DNA of 64,000 nucleotides from positions 31,961 through 95,960 of the forward strand of contig DATAVE010000013.1 in the NCBI GenBank assembly GCA_036267875.1, in the 5' to 3' direction. The notes beneath the pieces are model-generated. The model ran no database searches and was not told the DNA's origin. It worked only from the letters and a program-made list of their open reading frames with translations. Positions 8,143 through 17,241 of the stretch are shown here, in pieces (position 1 is the first letter of the stretch; every line of letters starts with the position of its first letter). The position numbers and the translations under genes were made by a program. Source of the DNA: DASZTV01 sp036267875 (GTDB taxonomy: Bacteria > Actinomycetota > Actinomycetes > JAFAQI01).

Positions 8143-9312
8143 GTGAATCAGGACTTCGACCTCTACACGTTGCCCGAGGAGCACCAGCTGCTCCGCAAGA
8201 CGGTGCGCGAGCTCGCGGACGACAAGATCGCGCCGCGAGCGGCAGAGATCGACGAAAAGGCCGAGTTCCCGTGGGACGTCCATGACGCGCTCGTGGCTGC
8301 TGAGCTGCACGCGGTGCACGTGCCGGAGGAGTACGACGGCGTCGGCGCAGACGCCATCGCGTCGGCGATCGTCATCGAAGAGGTCGCCCGCGCCTGTGGG
8401 GCCTCGTCGCTGATTCCAGCGGTCAACAAGCTCGGCACGATGGGTCTGCTGCTCTCGGGTGGCGAGGATCTCAAGAAGGCCTACTTGCCTCGGCTCGCAG
8501 CCGGCGAGGGCATGTTCAGCTACTGCCTGTCCGAGCCGGAGGCTGGGAGCGATGCCGCGGGCATGAAGACCCGTGCGGTGCGCGACGGCGACTCCTACGT
8601 GCTGGGCGGCACGAAGCGCTGGATCACCAACGCCGGGGTCTCGAAGTTCTACACGGTCATGGCCGTCACCGATCCCGACAAGGGCGCCAACGGCATCTCG
8701 GCGTTCATCGTGGAGAAGGAGGACGCCGGCGTCAGCTTCGGGGCGCCCGAGAAGAAGCTGGGCATCAAAGGCTCGCCGACGGCAGAGGTCTACTTCGACA
8801 ACGTCCGGGTCCCGGCCGAGCGGATGATCGGCGACGAGGGGACCGGGTTCAAGACCGCGTTGACGACCCTCGACCACACGCGGCTCACGATCGGCGCGCA
8901 GGCGCTCGGCATCGCCCAGGGCGCGGTCGACTACTGCACCCGCTACGTCCAGGAGCGCAAGCAGTTCGGCAAGCCGATCGCTGAGTTCCAAGGCGTGTCC
9001 TTCATCCTCGCGGACATGGCAATGAAGACCGAGGCTGCGCGTGCGCTGATCTACCAGGCCGCGGCGATGTCGGAGCGGCTCGCGCCGAATCTCACCTTCA
9101 TGTCCGCGGCCGCGAAGTGCTTCGCCTCGGATGCCGCGATGGAGGTCACCACCGATGGGGTGCAGCTGCTCGGCGGCTACGGCTACACCCGGGACTTCCC
9201 GCTCGAGCGGATGATGCGCGACGCCAAGATCACTCAGATCTACGAGGGCACCAACCAGATCCTGCGCATGGTCATGTCGCGCAACCTGCTCAAAGCCAAC
9301 CCGCTGCGTTGA
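8143..9312 (+). CDS. fadE25: acyl-CoA dehydrogenase, FadE25/AcdA type
   Basis: FAD-dependent acyl-CoA dehydrogenase of 389 residues. The GTG start at 8143 follows a leaderless promoter. The sequence closely resembles what I recall of mycobacterial FadE25: DLYTLPEEHQLLR, IPAVNKLGTMGL, EPEAGSDAAGM, WITNAG, KLGIKGSPT. The catalytic glutamate is in ITQIYEGTNQI near residue 370 and the signature ARKQFG-like segment is ERKQFGKPI. It probably acts on short- or branched-chain acyl-CoA in beta-oxidation or branched amino acid breakdown. It is one base upstream of ferrochelatase on the same strand, so the two are probably cotranscribed. Confidence 0.92.
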   Translation: MNQDFDLYTLPEEHQLLRKTVRELADDKIAPRAAEIDEKAEFPWDVHDALVAAELHAVHVPEEYDGVGADAIASAIVIEEVARACGASSLIPAVNKLGTMGLLLSGGEDLKKAYLPRLAAGEGMFSYCLSEPEAGSDAAGMKTRAVRDGDSYVLGGTKRWITNAGVSKFYTVMAVTDPDKGANGISAFIVEKEDAGVSFGAPEKKLGIKGSPTAEVYFDNVRVPAERMIGDEGTGFKTALTTLDHTRLTIGAQALGIAQGAVDYCTRYVQERKQFGKPIAEFQGVSFILADMAMKTEAARALIYQAAAMSERLAPNLTFMSAAAKCFASDAAMEVTTDGVQLLGGYGYTRDFPLERMMRDAKITQIYEGTNQILRMVMSRNLLKANPLR

Positions 9313-9313
9313 A

Positions 9314-10351
9314 ATGGGCAGAGCGTTGACCTACGACGCGCTGCTGGTCCTGTCGTTCGGCGGCCCCGAGGGGCCCGACGACGTCATGCCATTCCTCGAG
9401 AACGTCACCCGTGGTCGTGACGTCCCGCGGGCGCGGCTCGATGCGGTCGCCGAGCACTACCTGCACTTCGGCGGGGTGTCGCCGATCAACGCGCAGAACC
9501 GCGCGCTGGTCGATGCCATCTCTGACGACTTCGAGTCGCACGGCCTCGATCTGCCGATCTTCTGGGGTAACCGCAACTGGACGCCGTACGTCGGTGACGT
9601 GGTCGCGGAGATGGCGCACGCCGGTGTCCGCAACGCATTGGTCTTCGCGACGTCGGCATACGCGTCGTTCTCCGCATGCCGGCAGTACCAGGACGACCTC
9701 GTGGGTGCGGCGTCACCGCTCGGCACAACCGCACCGGAGCTGCACAAGCTGCGCCACTTCTTCGACCACCCCGGCTTCGTCGAACCGCAACGCGACGCCG
9801 TCCGGGTCGCCCTCGACGCCATCACGCCGGACCGGCACCCGACGACCCGGCTCGTCTTCGTCGCGCACTCGATCCCTGAGGTCATGGCGGCCGCAGCCGG
9901 TCCAGGCGGCGGGCTGTACGTCGCGCAACTCGAGGCCGCAGCCGAGCTCGTCGCGACGGCCGTACCCGGCATCGAACGGGTCCTCGCCTACTGCAGTCGT
10001 AGCGGTCCGCCGTCGGTGCCTTGGCTGACCCCGGACGTCAACGACGCCCTCCGTGACCTCGCGGCCGAGGGCGTCACCGACGCGGTCGTCGTGCCGATCG
10101 GGTTCGTCAGCGACCACATCGAGGTGCGGTGGGACCTCGACGTCGAGGCCGCGGCGACCGCCGCAGGACTCGGACTCGGATTCCACCGCACCCAGCCGCC
10201 GGCGGCGGATCCGAGGTTCGTCGCAATGGTCCGGGAGCTCGCCTGCGAGCGGCTGGACCGCGCCGCGCCACGTCAAGCGCTGTCATCGCTCGGCCCGTCG
10301 CACGACATCTGCCCCGCAGGCTGTTGCCGCGTCGCTAGCGTGCGCCCGTGA
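9314..10351 (+). CDS. hemH: ferrochelatase (coproporphyrin ferrochelatase type)
   Basis: Inserts Fe2+ into the porphyrin ring; in Actinobacteria the usual substrate is coproporphyrin III in the coproporphyrin-dependent haem pathway. It has 345 residues from the ATG at 9314, one base after the preceding gene. Motifs are LSFGGPEGPDDVMPF at the N-terminus, FGGVSPIN, the metal-site histidine in VFVAHSIPE, and GFVSDHIEVRWDLD. The C-terminal tail CPAGCC supplies extra cysteines consistent with the [2Fe-2S] cluster described for actinobacterial enzymes. Its TGA overlaps the GTG start of the next gene. Confidence 0.93.
   Translation: MGRALTYDALLVLSFGGPEGPDDVMPFLENVTRGRDVPRARLDAVAEHYLHFGGVSPINAQNRALVDAISDDFESHGLDLPIFWGNRNWTPYVGDVVAEMAHAGVRNALVFATSAYASFSACRQYQDDLVGAASPLGTTAPELHKLRHFFDHPGFVEPQRDAVRVALDAITPDRHPTTRLVFVAHSIPEVMAAAAGPGGGLYVAQLEAAAELVATAVPGIERVLAYCSRSGPPSVPWLTPDVNDALRDLAAEGVTDAVVVPIGFVSDHIEVRWDLDVEAAATAAGLGLGFHRTQPPAADPRFVAMVRELACERLDRAAPRQALSSLGPSHDICPAGCCRVASVRP
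10336..10341 (+). promoter_or_regulatory. -10 box inside hemH, leaderless promoter of acetoacetyl-CoA synthetase
   Basis: TAGCGT lies within the last codons of hemH, six bases before the GTG at 10348. The geometry is the same as at 8131, 25035 and 26415, suggesting an internal leaderless promoter in addition to read-through from hemH. Confidence 0.5.
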
Positions 10352-12309
10352 CGATAGAAGGCGAGCTGCTCTGGACCCCTGGCGCGGAGCGCGTCGCCGC
10401 CTCGCGGCTGGCCGACTTCCAGCGGTGGCTGCGGGCCGAACGCGGGCTGGACTTCGCGTCGTACGCCGATCTGCACAAGTGGTCGGTTGGGCACCTCGCC
10501 GACTTCTGGGGCGCCCTCGACCAGTGGCTCGGCATCCGCTGGTCCACGCCCTACGACTCAGTTCTCGGCAGCTCCGAGATGCCTGGCGCGACCTGGTTCC
10601 CCGGTGGACGGACCAACTACGCGGAGCACCTGCTCTACCCGGTCGTCCCCGTCGAGAAGGACGCCGTTGCGGTGATCGCTGCGCGTGAGGACGGCCGCGA
10701 GGTTCGCGCGAGCTGGCGCGAGCTTCGGACCCAGGTCGCAGCGGTCCGGTACTGGATGGAACAGCACGGCGTCGGCAAGGGCGACCGGGTCGTGGCTGTG
10801 CTGCCCAACGGGCTCGAGGCGCTCGTCGCGATGCTCGCCACGACATCTCTCGGGGCGATCTGGTCGAGCTGCTCGCCGGACTTCGGCCCGACCGCCATCG
10901 CAGACCGCTTCACCCAGATCGAGCCGAAGCTGCTGTTCACCGTCGACGGCTACCACTACGGCGGCAAGCAGTTCGACATAGAGGCGACGGTCGAGGAGCT
11001 GCGCCAGCAGCTGCCGACGTTGCGCGAGACCGTCCTCGTCCCCTACCTCGACCCGACCGCCCGACTGCGCGCGGCGACTCCGTGGCTCGAGCTGCTCGCC
11101 TGCGGCGGGACGCTTGCCTTCGAGCCGATGGCCTTCGACGACCCGTTGTGGGTGCTCTACTCGTCCGGCACGACCGGGCTGCCCAAGCCGATCCTGCACG
11201 GTCACGGCGGGATGCTGATCGAGCACGCCAAGCAGCTCGCACTGCATCTCGACCTCGGTCCCGGCGATCGCTTCTTCTGGTTCAGCACCACCGGCTGGAT
11301 GATGTGGAACCTGCTCGTGTCCGGCCTGGCGGTCGGCTCCGCGATCGTGCTGTACGACGGCAACCCGGCCTACCCCGACCAGCTGACGCTGTGGCGGCTT
11401 GCCGAGCGCGCCGGCATCACCTGCCTCGGACTTGGCGCCCCTTTCATCCAGGCCTGCCAGAAGGCGGGGCTTCGGCCGACGGACGAGGTCGATCTGTCAG
11501 TCCTGCGAACCGTCGGCTCGACCGGCGCGCCGCTTCCGCCGGAGGGCTTCGCCTGGGTCTACGACGCGGTGAGCAGCGAGGTGATGCTGTCGTCGCTGTC
11601 CGGTGGCACCGACGTATGCACGGCCTTCGTCGGCGGTGCGCCCAACCTGCCCGTGCGAGCCGGCGTGATCCCGGCCAGCCTGCTCGGCTGCGCCGTCGTC
11701 GCCTACGACGAGGACGGCCACGAGGTGCTCGACGAGGTCGGTGAGCTGGTCATCACCGAGCCGATGCCATCGATGCCGGTCGGCTTCTGGAACGACGCAG
11801 ACGGATCGCGCCTGCGTGAGACCTACTACGAGACCTATCCCGGTGTCTGGCGACACGGCGACTGGGTGAAGTTCACCGCCGACGGGTCCTGCGTGATCTA
11901 CGGCCGCAGCGACTCAACTCTCAACCGGGGCGGGGTGAGGATGGGTACGTCGGAGTTCTACCGGGTGGTCGAAGCGCTCCCGGGTGTCGCCGACTCCCTC
12001 GTCATCGACACCTCGGCGGCAGGCAGCGAGGGCAAGCTGCTGCTCTTCGTCGTGCTCGACGACGGGGCATCGCTCGAGGACGTCACTACCGAGGTCCGCC
12101 AGACCACCCGCTCCCAGCTGTCGCCGCGCCACGTCCCCGACGAGGTCGTCGCGGTACCTGTCGTCCCGCGGACCATCAACGGGAAGAAGTGCGAGGTCCC
12201 GGTCAAGCGGATCCTCGCCGGCGTCGCGGTCGAGCGGGCGGTCTCCAAGGGAGCGCTTGCCGATCCCGCATCGCTCGCGCCATTTGTCGAGCTAGCCGAG
12301 GCGCGGTAG
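10348..12309 (+). CDS. acetoacetyl-CoA synthetase
   Basis: AMP-forming ligase of 653 residues starting at GTG 10348 in a GTGA overlap with hemH. The N-terminus (LLWTPGAERVAASRLADFQ) and the overall length match acetoacetate-CoA ligases rather than acetyl-CoA synthetase. The phosphate-binding motif is YSSGTTGLPKPILHGHGG near residue 270, followed by WFSTTGWMMWN, LSGGTDVCTAF, GDWVKFTADGS, YGRSDSTLNRGGVRMGTSE, and the C-terminal lysine region INGKKCEVPVKR. It would activate acetoacetate for lipid or polyketide use. Its 3' end overlaps the convergent gene at 12292 by 18 bases. Confidence 0.9.
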   Translation: MTIEGELLWTPGAERVAASRLADFQRWLRAERGLDFASYADLHKWSVGHLADFWGALDQWLGIRWSTPYDSVLGSSEMPGATWFPGGRTNYAEHLLYPVVPVEKDAVAVIAAREDGREVRASWRELRTQVAAVRYWMEQHGVGKGDRVVAVLPNGLEALVAMLATTSLGAIWSSCSPDFGPTAIADRFTQIEPKLLFTVDGYHYGGKQFDIEATVEELRQQLPTLRETVLVPYLDPTARLRAATPWLELLACGGTLAFEPMAFDDPLWVLYSSGTTGLPKPILHGHGGMLIEHAKQLALHLDLGPGDRFFWFSTTGWMMWNLLVSGLAVGSAIVLYDGNPAYPDQLTLWRLAERAGITCLGLGAPFIQACQKAGLRPTDEVDLSVLRTVGSTGAPLPPEGFAWVYDAVSSEVMLSSLSGGTDVCTAFVGGAPNLPVRAGVIPASLLGCAVVAYDEDGHEVLDEVGELVITEPMPSMPVGFWNDADGSRLRETYYETYPGVWRHGDWVKFTADGSCVIYGRSDSTLNRGGVRMGTSEFYRVVEALPGVADSLVIDTSAAGSEGKLLLFVVLDDGASLEDVTTEVRQTTRSQLSPRHVPDEVVAVPVVPRTINGKKCEVPVKRILAGVAVERAVSKGALADPASLAPFVELAEAR

Positions 12310-12900
12310 CCCAGGTACGTCGAGTCCGGCGGTGTGGGTGACCCGTTCCGCGGTCGCGCGGTCGGTCAGCCCAGCAGCATCGGCGAGGGAGTAGACGACC
12401 GATCCGCCCGCCGCGAGTGGACCCAACAGCCCAAGGACCATCCCGCTGGCGGTCAATGGCAGCGCGGTGAGGACCCGCGCGCCCTCCGGAACCGCACCAG
12501 CGACCGCCGAGACCTCGTCCGACCCCGAGGGGGCAACGGGTGAGTAAGAGTCCGGATAGGCCGCGACCAGCCTCGACAGGCCCATGCCCATCGGATCGAG
12601 CGGCAGCTCGAGCCGCTCACCTTCGGCAGTCGGATCGGTCGACACCTCAGCACCTGCCGACCAGATCGCGAGGACGGCGACGGCGCTGATCCAGTGCAGG
12701 GCCGGATCGATGACGATCGGCTGGTCGGCGTAGGTGTCGAGCTCGTCCTCGACATAGCCCGCGATCTTGGCCACCCAGTTGGCCGTCGTCGCGAGGGACA
12801 GCTCGACGCGTTCGCCGGCGGCGGCGCCGTACCAGGTGATGAACGGACGGGAACCATCTCGCCGTAGTTCTCTGGTCAGCAGATCCGCGGGTGTTGTCAC
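12292..12900 (-). CDS. TIGR03089-type protein (AMP-ligase N-terminal-like)
   Basis: 202 residues from the GTG at 12900 (VTTPADLLTRELRRDGSRPF). The open frame continues upstream to 12963 but the extra residues look like noise. The sequence resembles the actinobacterial family TIGR03089, which is like the first part of AMP-binding synthetases: FITWYGAAAGERVELSLATTANWVAK, a P-rich mid part and LTALPLTASGMVLGLLGPLAAGGSVV. It lacks the ATP-binding and catalytic motifs of real ligases, so an enzymatic role is doubtful. It is convergent and overlapping with the acetoacetyl-CoA synthetase gene and divergent from the GT4 gene at 13007. Confidence 0.75.
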   Translation of the reverse strand: MTTPADLLTRELRRDGSRPFITWYGAAAGERVELSLATTANWVAKIAGYVEDELDTYADQPIVIDPALHWISAVAVLAIWSAGAEVSTDPTAEGERLELPLDPMGMGLSRLVAAYPDSYSPVAPSGSDEVSAVAGAVPEGARVLTALPLTASGMVLGLLGPLAAGGSVVYSLADAAGLTDRATAERVTHTAGLDVPGLPRLG

Positions 12901-13006
12901 GTGTCGAGGATGCACAGTGCTCGTTACACGATGGACAGCGCCTTGCGGGCTAGGCTGAATCACGCAAACAAAGTTCGTTCGAGATCAGACGGGGAGGGAG
13001 CCGCTC

Positions 13007-14134
13007 GTGGCCCCCCGAGTGCTGGTCGACGCAACTGCTGTGCCCGCTGATCGCGGTGGGGTGGGGCGATACGTCGACGGCCTGCTTGGCGCCCTTGGCG
13101 CGGCAGGTGCCGACCTCGCGATCGTTTGTCAGCGCGCGGATGCCGAGCGCTACTCACTCGTCGCCCCGCAGGCCACCATCGTCCCTGGTCCCCCCGCGAT
13201 CGCACACCGTCCCGCCCGGCTGGCCTGGGAGCAGACCGGCCTGCCGCTGGTCGCGCAGCAGCTCGCTGTCGAGGTCATCCACTCGCCGCACTACACGATG
13301 CCGTTGCGCGCAGGGCGCCCGGTTGTCGTCACCATCCACGACGCGACGTTCTTCACCTCGCCAGAGGCGATCGCCGCAGTCAAGGGGACCTTCTTCCGCT
13401 CGGCGATCCGTACGGCGCTGCGCCGGGCGACTCGGGTCATCGTGCCCAGCAAGGCGACCCGCGACGAGCTGGTGCGCGTCCTCGACGCCGACCCCACGAT
13501 GCTCGACGTCGCCTATCACGGCGTCGACCCGCAGCTGTTCCACCCGCCGACCGATGCCGACAAGGCGCGCGTCGCTGCCCGCCTCGGGATCCGCGGCGAC
13601 TACGTCGCGTTCCTCGGCGTGCTCGAGCCTCGCAAGAACGTGCCTGCTCTCATCCGTGGCTGGGTCGAAGCGGTCAGCTGGCGCGACGACCCGCCGGCGC
13701 TGGTGCTTGCCGGCGGTCGCGGTTGGGACGAGGACGTCGACGCGGCGGTCGCCGAGGTCCCGGCCCACCTTCGCGTGGTGCGTCCGGGCTACCTGCGCTT
13801 CGCCGACCTGCCCGGCTACCTCGGCGGCGCGACGGTCGTCGCCTTCCCGAGTCACGGTGAGGGCTTCGGCCTTCCGGTGCTCGAGGCCATGGCATGTGGC
13901 ACACCGGTCCTCACGACCCAGCGGCTCTCGCTGCCCGAGGTCGGTGGCGACGCGGTTGCCTACACCGAGCCGGACTCCGCCTCGATCGGTACCGCGCTGT
14001 CCGCGCTCCTCGACGACGCGGCGCGCCGTCGTGCACTCGGCGATGCGGCTCTCGCGCGGGCACGGGAGTTCACCTGGGCGGCCAGCGCCGAGGCGCACAT
14101 GCAGGCCTACGCCCGCGCTGTGTCCCAGGCCTGA
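13007..14134 (+). CDS. GT4 family glycosyltransferase
   Basis: A 375-residue cytosolic GT-B glycosyltransferase. It starts at GTG 13007 behind a strong Shine-Dalgarno (GGGGAGGGAG). The N-terminal domain has DATAVPADRGGVGRYV; the C-terminal GT4 domain starts near residue 205 (FLGVLEPRKNVPALI) and contains the EX7E donor-binding motif in SHGEGFGLPVLEAMACGTP. The donor is probably GDP-mannose or a similar NDP-sugar because the nucleotide-sugar pyrophosphorylase starts two bases after its stop. The acceptor is unknown, probably a cell-envelope glycan. Confidence 0.87.
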   Translation: MAPRVLVDATAVPADRGGVGRYVDGLLGALGAAGADLAIVCQRADAERYSLVAPQATIVPGPPAIAHRPARLAWEQTGLPLVAQQLAVEVIHSPHYTMPLRAGRPVVVTIHDATFFTSPEAIAAVKGTFFRSAIRTALRRATRVIVPSKATRDELVRVLDADPTMLDVAYHGVDPQLFHPPTDADKARVAARLGIRGDYVAFLGVLEPRKNVPALIRGWVEAVSWRDDPPALVLAGGRGWDEDVDAAVAEVPAHLRVVRPGYLRFADLPGYLGGATVVAFPSHGEGFGLPVLEAMACGTPVLTTQRLSLPEVGGDAVAYTEPDSASIGTALSALLDDAARRRALGDAALARAREFTWAASAEAHMQAYARAVSQA

Positions 14135-14136
14135 CG

Positions 14137-15207
14137 TTGGAAGCAGTTGTCCTCGTTGGTGGACAGGGCACCCGTCTTCAGCCGCTGACCCTGCGCACCC
14201 CCAAGCCGATGCTGCCCTTTGCCGGGGCGCCGTTCCTCGAGCATCAGCTGGCCCGGTTGCGTGACTCGGGCGTCGACCACATCGTGCTGGCCACGTCGTA
14301 CCGCCCTGAGGTGTTCCACGAGCACTTCGGCAGCGGCAAGGACCTCGGGGTCCGCATCGATTTCATGACGGAGACCGAGCCGCTCGGCACCGGCGGCGGG
14401 ATCCGCAACGTCGCGCGCCGGCTCGAGTCCGGCCCCGACGATCCGGTGCTGGTGCTCAACGGTGACGTGCTGTCAGATCACGACCTGCGGGCTCAGCTCG
14501 AGCTGCACCGCCGGCGCGACGCGGCGGTGACGCTTCATCTCGTCGAGGTCGACGACCCGCGTGCCTTCGGGTGTGTGCCCACAGACTCGCACTCTCGTGT
14601 CACCGCGTTCATCGAGAAGTCAGACGCGCCTGTCACGAACCGGATCAACGCCGGCTGCTACGTCTTCACCCGCAAGGTCATCGACGCGATCCCCGAAGGC
14701 CGACCGGTGTCGGTAGAGCGCGACACCTTCCCCGGGCTGCTCGAGGCGGGCGAGATCCTCCTCGGATACATCGAGAACTCCTACTGGCTCGACGTCGGTA
14801 CGCCGGCCGCCTTCGTCGCGGCGAGCTGCGACGTCGTGACCGGCGTACTCGAGTCCCCGTCGATGCCCGGCACGCCCGGCGAGGCCCTGATCCTCGACGA
14901 GGCGATCGTCCATGCGGGCGCCGTAGTAAACGGCGGCTCGGTGATCGGACCTCGCGCTCGGGTCGATGCCGGAGCTCAGGTCACCGGCTCCGTGATCGGT
15001 GACGGAGTGCACGTCCAAGCCGGCGCCAACGTGGTCGACTCGCTGGTCGGCCGGCGAGCTGTGATCGGCCAGCGGACTGTCGTCACAGCTGCGGTGATCG
15101 GCGAAGGCGCGATGATCGGCGCCAACAACGAGCTAGGTGCCGGCATCCGGATCTGGAACGACATTGCTATCCCGGACGGGGCAGTGCGGTTCAGTCCGCT
15201 CGCCTGA
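14137..15207 (+). CDS. manC: mannose-1-phosphate guanylyltransferase-type NDP-sugar pyrophosphorylase
   Basis: 356 residues from a TTG at 14137, two bases after the GT4 stop (TGACGTTG), so translation is probably coupled. The N-terminal nucleotidyltransferase domain begins LEAVVLVGGQGTRLQPLTLRTPKPMLP-like, with the LxGGxGTRLxPLT signature and the lysine of PKPM. NGDVLSDHDL binds the metal and WLDVGTPAAF closes the site. From about residue 260 there are hexapeptide repeats of a left-handed beta-helix (VIGPRARVDAGAQVTGSVIG). The position matches M. tuberculosis Rv3264c, hence the manC call, but substrate choice (mannose versus glucose) is inferred. It overlaps cofE tail to tail by 17 bases. Confidence 0.85.
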   Translation: MEAVVLVGGQGTRLQPLTLRTPKPMLPFAGAPFLEHQLARLRDSGVDHIVLATSYRPEVFHEHFGSGKDLGVRIDFMTETEPLGTGGGIRNVARRLESGPDDPVLVLNGDVLSDHDLRAQLELHRRRDAAVTLHLVEVDDPRAFGCVPTDSHSRVTAFIEKSDAPVTNRINAGCYVFTRKVIDAIPEGRPVSVERDTFPGLLEAGEILLGYIENSYWLDVGTPAAFVAASCDVVTGVLESPSMPGTPGEALILDEAIVHAGAVVNGGSVIGPRARVDAGAQVTGSVIGDGVHVQAGANVVDSLVGRRAVIGQRTVVTAAVIGEGAMIGANNELGAGIRIWNDIAIPDGAVRFSPLA

Positions 15208-16177
15208 TCTCCAGGTGAGCCCCATCGGCGGTCTCGGTCGGACTGGTTGCGCGCAAGCCCTCGGCGGCGAGTGCCGCCATCAAGCGGCCCAGGGCGTAGC
15301 CGACCTCCAGCGCTGACCCGCTCGCGCTGACGGAGGTGCCGTCGTCGGCCACCGTCATCGCCACTGACGCGGCACCAAGCGCGCCGACTGCTCGTCCTAC
15401 CAACGCAACGTCGACGGGACCGCCGCTGCTCGCCGCGACGGGCGCGCTGTCGCGGACGAGGCCGATGACCGCGTCGTGCGTGCCGCTCGCGAACATGTCG
15501 TCTGCGGCCGCCCGAACCAGTGGTCGTGCGCCGTGGTCGTCGTCCTTAGGTCGACGTACGTCGTACCCGCGAATCACTGCGACTGGACGTCCTTCGAGCT
15601 TGCCCTTGACCAGGTCGGCTGCTGCCGCGAGCTCGTCGGCGAGTGCGGTCACGGTGACTTCGAGGATCTGGCCGTAGGAGTCCGTACTACCTCGCAGATC
15701 GTCGAGTACCTCGATGCCAGCGGCGCCGATCGCGTTGTCGACGACGCCGTCGCGCCACGGACGGCCCATCGTGTCGGTCACGATCACCGCAACGTCGGCA
15801 CCCGAGAGCTCCAGCAGGCCGGCTCGGATCGTGCATGCCGATACGTCTGAATCCAGGGGTAGCAACGCGACGGTGCCAGCCGGCACGTTGCTCGCGTCGA
15901 TCCCGGCGGCCGCGAGCACAAAGCCATGACGGGTCTGGACGATCTGGGTCTTGCCGCGGCGCGCGACCACTCGCACCGTCTCGCCGGCCAGGTGCTCCTC
16001 GCGACTTCCCTCGACCAGGCGGCCCTCGGACTTGGACACGATCTTGCTGGTCACGACGACGACGTCGCCGTCGCGAAGCTCGGCGCCGGTGGCGACAATG
16101 AGGGCAGCGAGGTCGTCGCCTCTCTGAACCTCCGGGATCCCGTCGAGTGCCCAGACCTCGAGCGCTTTCGACGTCAT
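15191..16177 (-). CDS. cofE: coenzyme F420-0:L-glutamate ligase CofE/FbiB N-terminal type with novel tail
   Basis: 328 residues from an ATG at 16177 (ATGA overlap with cofD). The first roughly 250 residues match CofE: WALDGIPEVQRGDD, VVVTSKIVSKSEGR, LLPLDSDVSA, the metal/GTP-binding VIVTDTMGRPWRDGVVDNAIG, and AADLVKGKLEGRPVAVIRG. It adds gamma-linked glutamates to F420-0 using GTP. Mycobacterial FbiB continues with a roughly 200-residue nitroreductase-like domain. Here there are only about 80 residues after the core (VALVGRAVGALGAASVAMTV, ALGRLMAALAAEGLRA), which do not look like that domain. The dehydro-F420 reductase activity must therefore lie elsewhere or be absent. Confidence 0.9.
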   Translation of the reverse strand: MTSKALEVWALDGIPEVQRGDDLAALIVATGAELRDGDVVVVTSKIVSKSEGRLVEGSREEHLAGETVRVVARRGKTQIVQTRHGFVLAAAGIDASNVPAGTVALLPLDSDVSACTIRAGLLELSGADVAVIVTDTMGRPWRDGVVDNAIGAAGIEVLDDLRGSTDSYGQILEVTVTALADELAAAADLVKGKLEGRPVAVIRGYDVRRPKDDDHGARPLVRAAADDMFASGTHDAVIGLVRDSAPVAASSGGPVDVALVGRAVGALGAASVAMTVADDGTSVSASGSALEVGYALGRLMAALAAEGLRATSPTETADGAHLEIRRAD

Positions 16178-17148
16178 CGCGACCCTCCAGCGACGAGGTC
16201 GAGGGCGGCGATCGCCATGGCAGCGGTCAACTCGACGTCCTCCATCATCAGCGGTACGGCGCGAGCAGCGAAGCCTCTTGCCACGAGTCCGTCGACGACG
16301 GTCGAGTCGACGTCATCGACCAGCCAGCCGTCGATCAGCCCGCCACTACGGCGTACGCCGTAGTGGCGGGCAACGGCGTCGGCGGTCGTCTCGACACCGA
16401 TGGCGCTCAGGCAGGAGTCCGCCATGCCGCGCACGGGTGCGCCACCGACGATCGGCGACAACCCGACGACGGGTGCCGTCGTGGATCGCACTGCATCGGC
16501 GATCCCCGGGACCGCGAGGATGGCGCCGATCGAGACCACAGGGTTGCTCGGCGCGAGCATGACGACGTCAGCGGACTCGATCGCCTCGAGGACCCCTGGT
16601 GCCGGCTTGGCAGCCTCGGCGCCTCGCACGTCGAAGCCGGTAGCGGGGACTGCCGCGCGCAGCCGTACCCACCACTCCTGGAAGTGCACAGGACCGTCTG
16701 CGAGCTGGACCCAGGTCTCGATGTCGTCATCGGTTGCCGGCAAGACCGAGATGCCGGTCTGCCAGCGTTCGCCGAGCCATCGAGTGACGGTCGAGAGCGC
16801 GACCCCGTCGGAAAGCCAGCTGGTCCGCAGCAGGTGAGTGGCGAGATCGAGGTCACCCAGTCCGAACCATGCCGGCACGAGCTGTTCGGCCGCGCTGACC
16901 GACTCGGCGTACGCCGCAAGCTCGTCGCGAATCCGGAAGCTCTCGTCCTCGCGACCCCAGCCGCGTTCGCGGCTCACGCCGCCACCGAGCGTGTAGAGGA
17001 CGCTGTCGAGGTCGGGGCAGATCCGCAACCCGAGAACCGACATGTCGTCGCCGGTGTTGACGATCGCGGTGACGTCGTGACCCAGGGTGCGCAGGCCGAG
17101 CAGGAAGCGGGCACCCCCGATGCCGCCGCAGAGCGCCGCAATCCGCAT
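16174..17148 (-). CDS. cofD: F420 phosphoenolpyruvyl/2-phospho-L-lactate transferase CofD/FbiA
   Basis: 324 residues from the ATG at 17148 (MRIAALCGGIGGARFLLGL). The frame is open further upstream but without family similarity. It joins the phospho-lactyl or phosphoenolpyruvyl moiety to the deazaflavin Fo to give (dehydro-)F420-0. Motifs are the N-terminal GGIGGARFL, VNTGDDMSVLGLRICPDLDS, LGDLDLATHLLR, and LAPSNPVVSIGAIL. It is the first gene of the cofD-cofE pair with a four-base ATGA overlap. It is divergent from the coiled-coil gene at 17242. An F420-dependent LLM enzyme is encoded at 48586. Confidence 0.93.
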   Translation of the reverse strand: MRIAALCGGIGGARFLLGLRTLGHDVTAIVNTGDDMSVLGLRICPDLDSVLYTLGGGVSRERGWGREDESFRIRDELAAYAESVSAAEQLVPAWFGLGDLDLATHLLRTSWLSDGVALSTVTRWLGERWQTGISVLPATDDDIETWVQLADGPVHFQEWWVRLRAAVPATGFDVRGAEAAKPAPGVLEAIESADVVMLAPSNPVVSIGAILAVPGIADAVRSTTAPVVGLSPIVGGAPVRGMADSCLSAIGVETTADAVARHYGVRRSGGLIDGWLVDDVDSTVVDGLVARGFAARAVPLMMEDVELTAAMAIAALDLVAGGSR

Positions 17149-17207
17149 CTCGCCAGTCTTTCGTACGACCCGCGCGCGTGAGCGAGCGCCTGCACGGGTT
17201 TCCCGCG

Positions 17208-17213
17208 TAGGGT
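17208..17213 (+). promoter_or_regulatory. putative -10 box of coiled-coil gene
   Basis: TAGGGT is followed by a short leader of about 20 bases that carries a strong Shine-Dalgarno (GAGGGGAG, 17229-17236) before the GTG at 17242. Confidence 0.4.
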
Positions 17214-17241
17214 TCCTGCACGGCATCTGAGGGGAGTTCGC

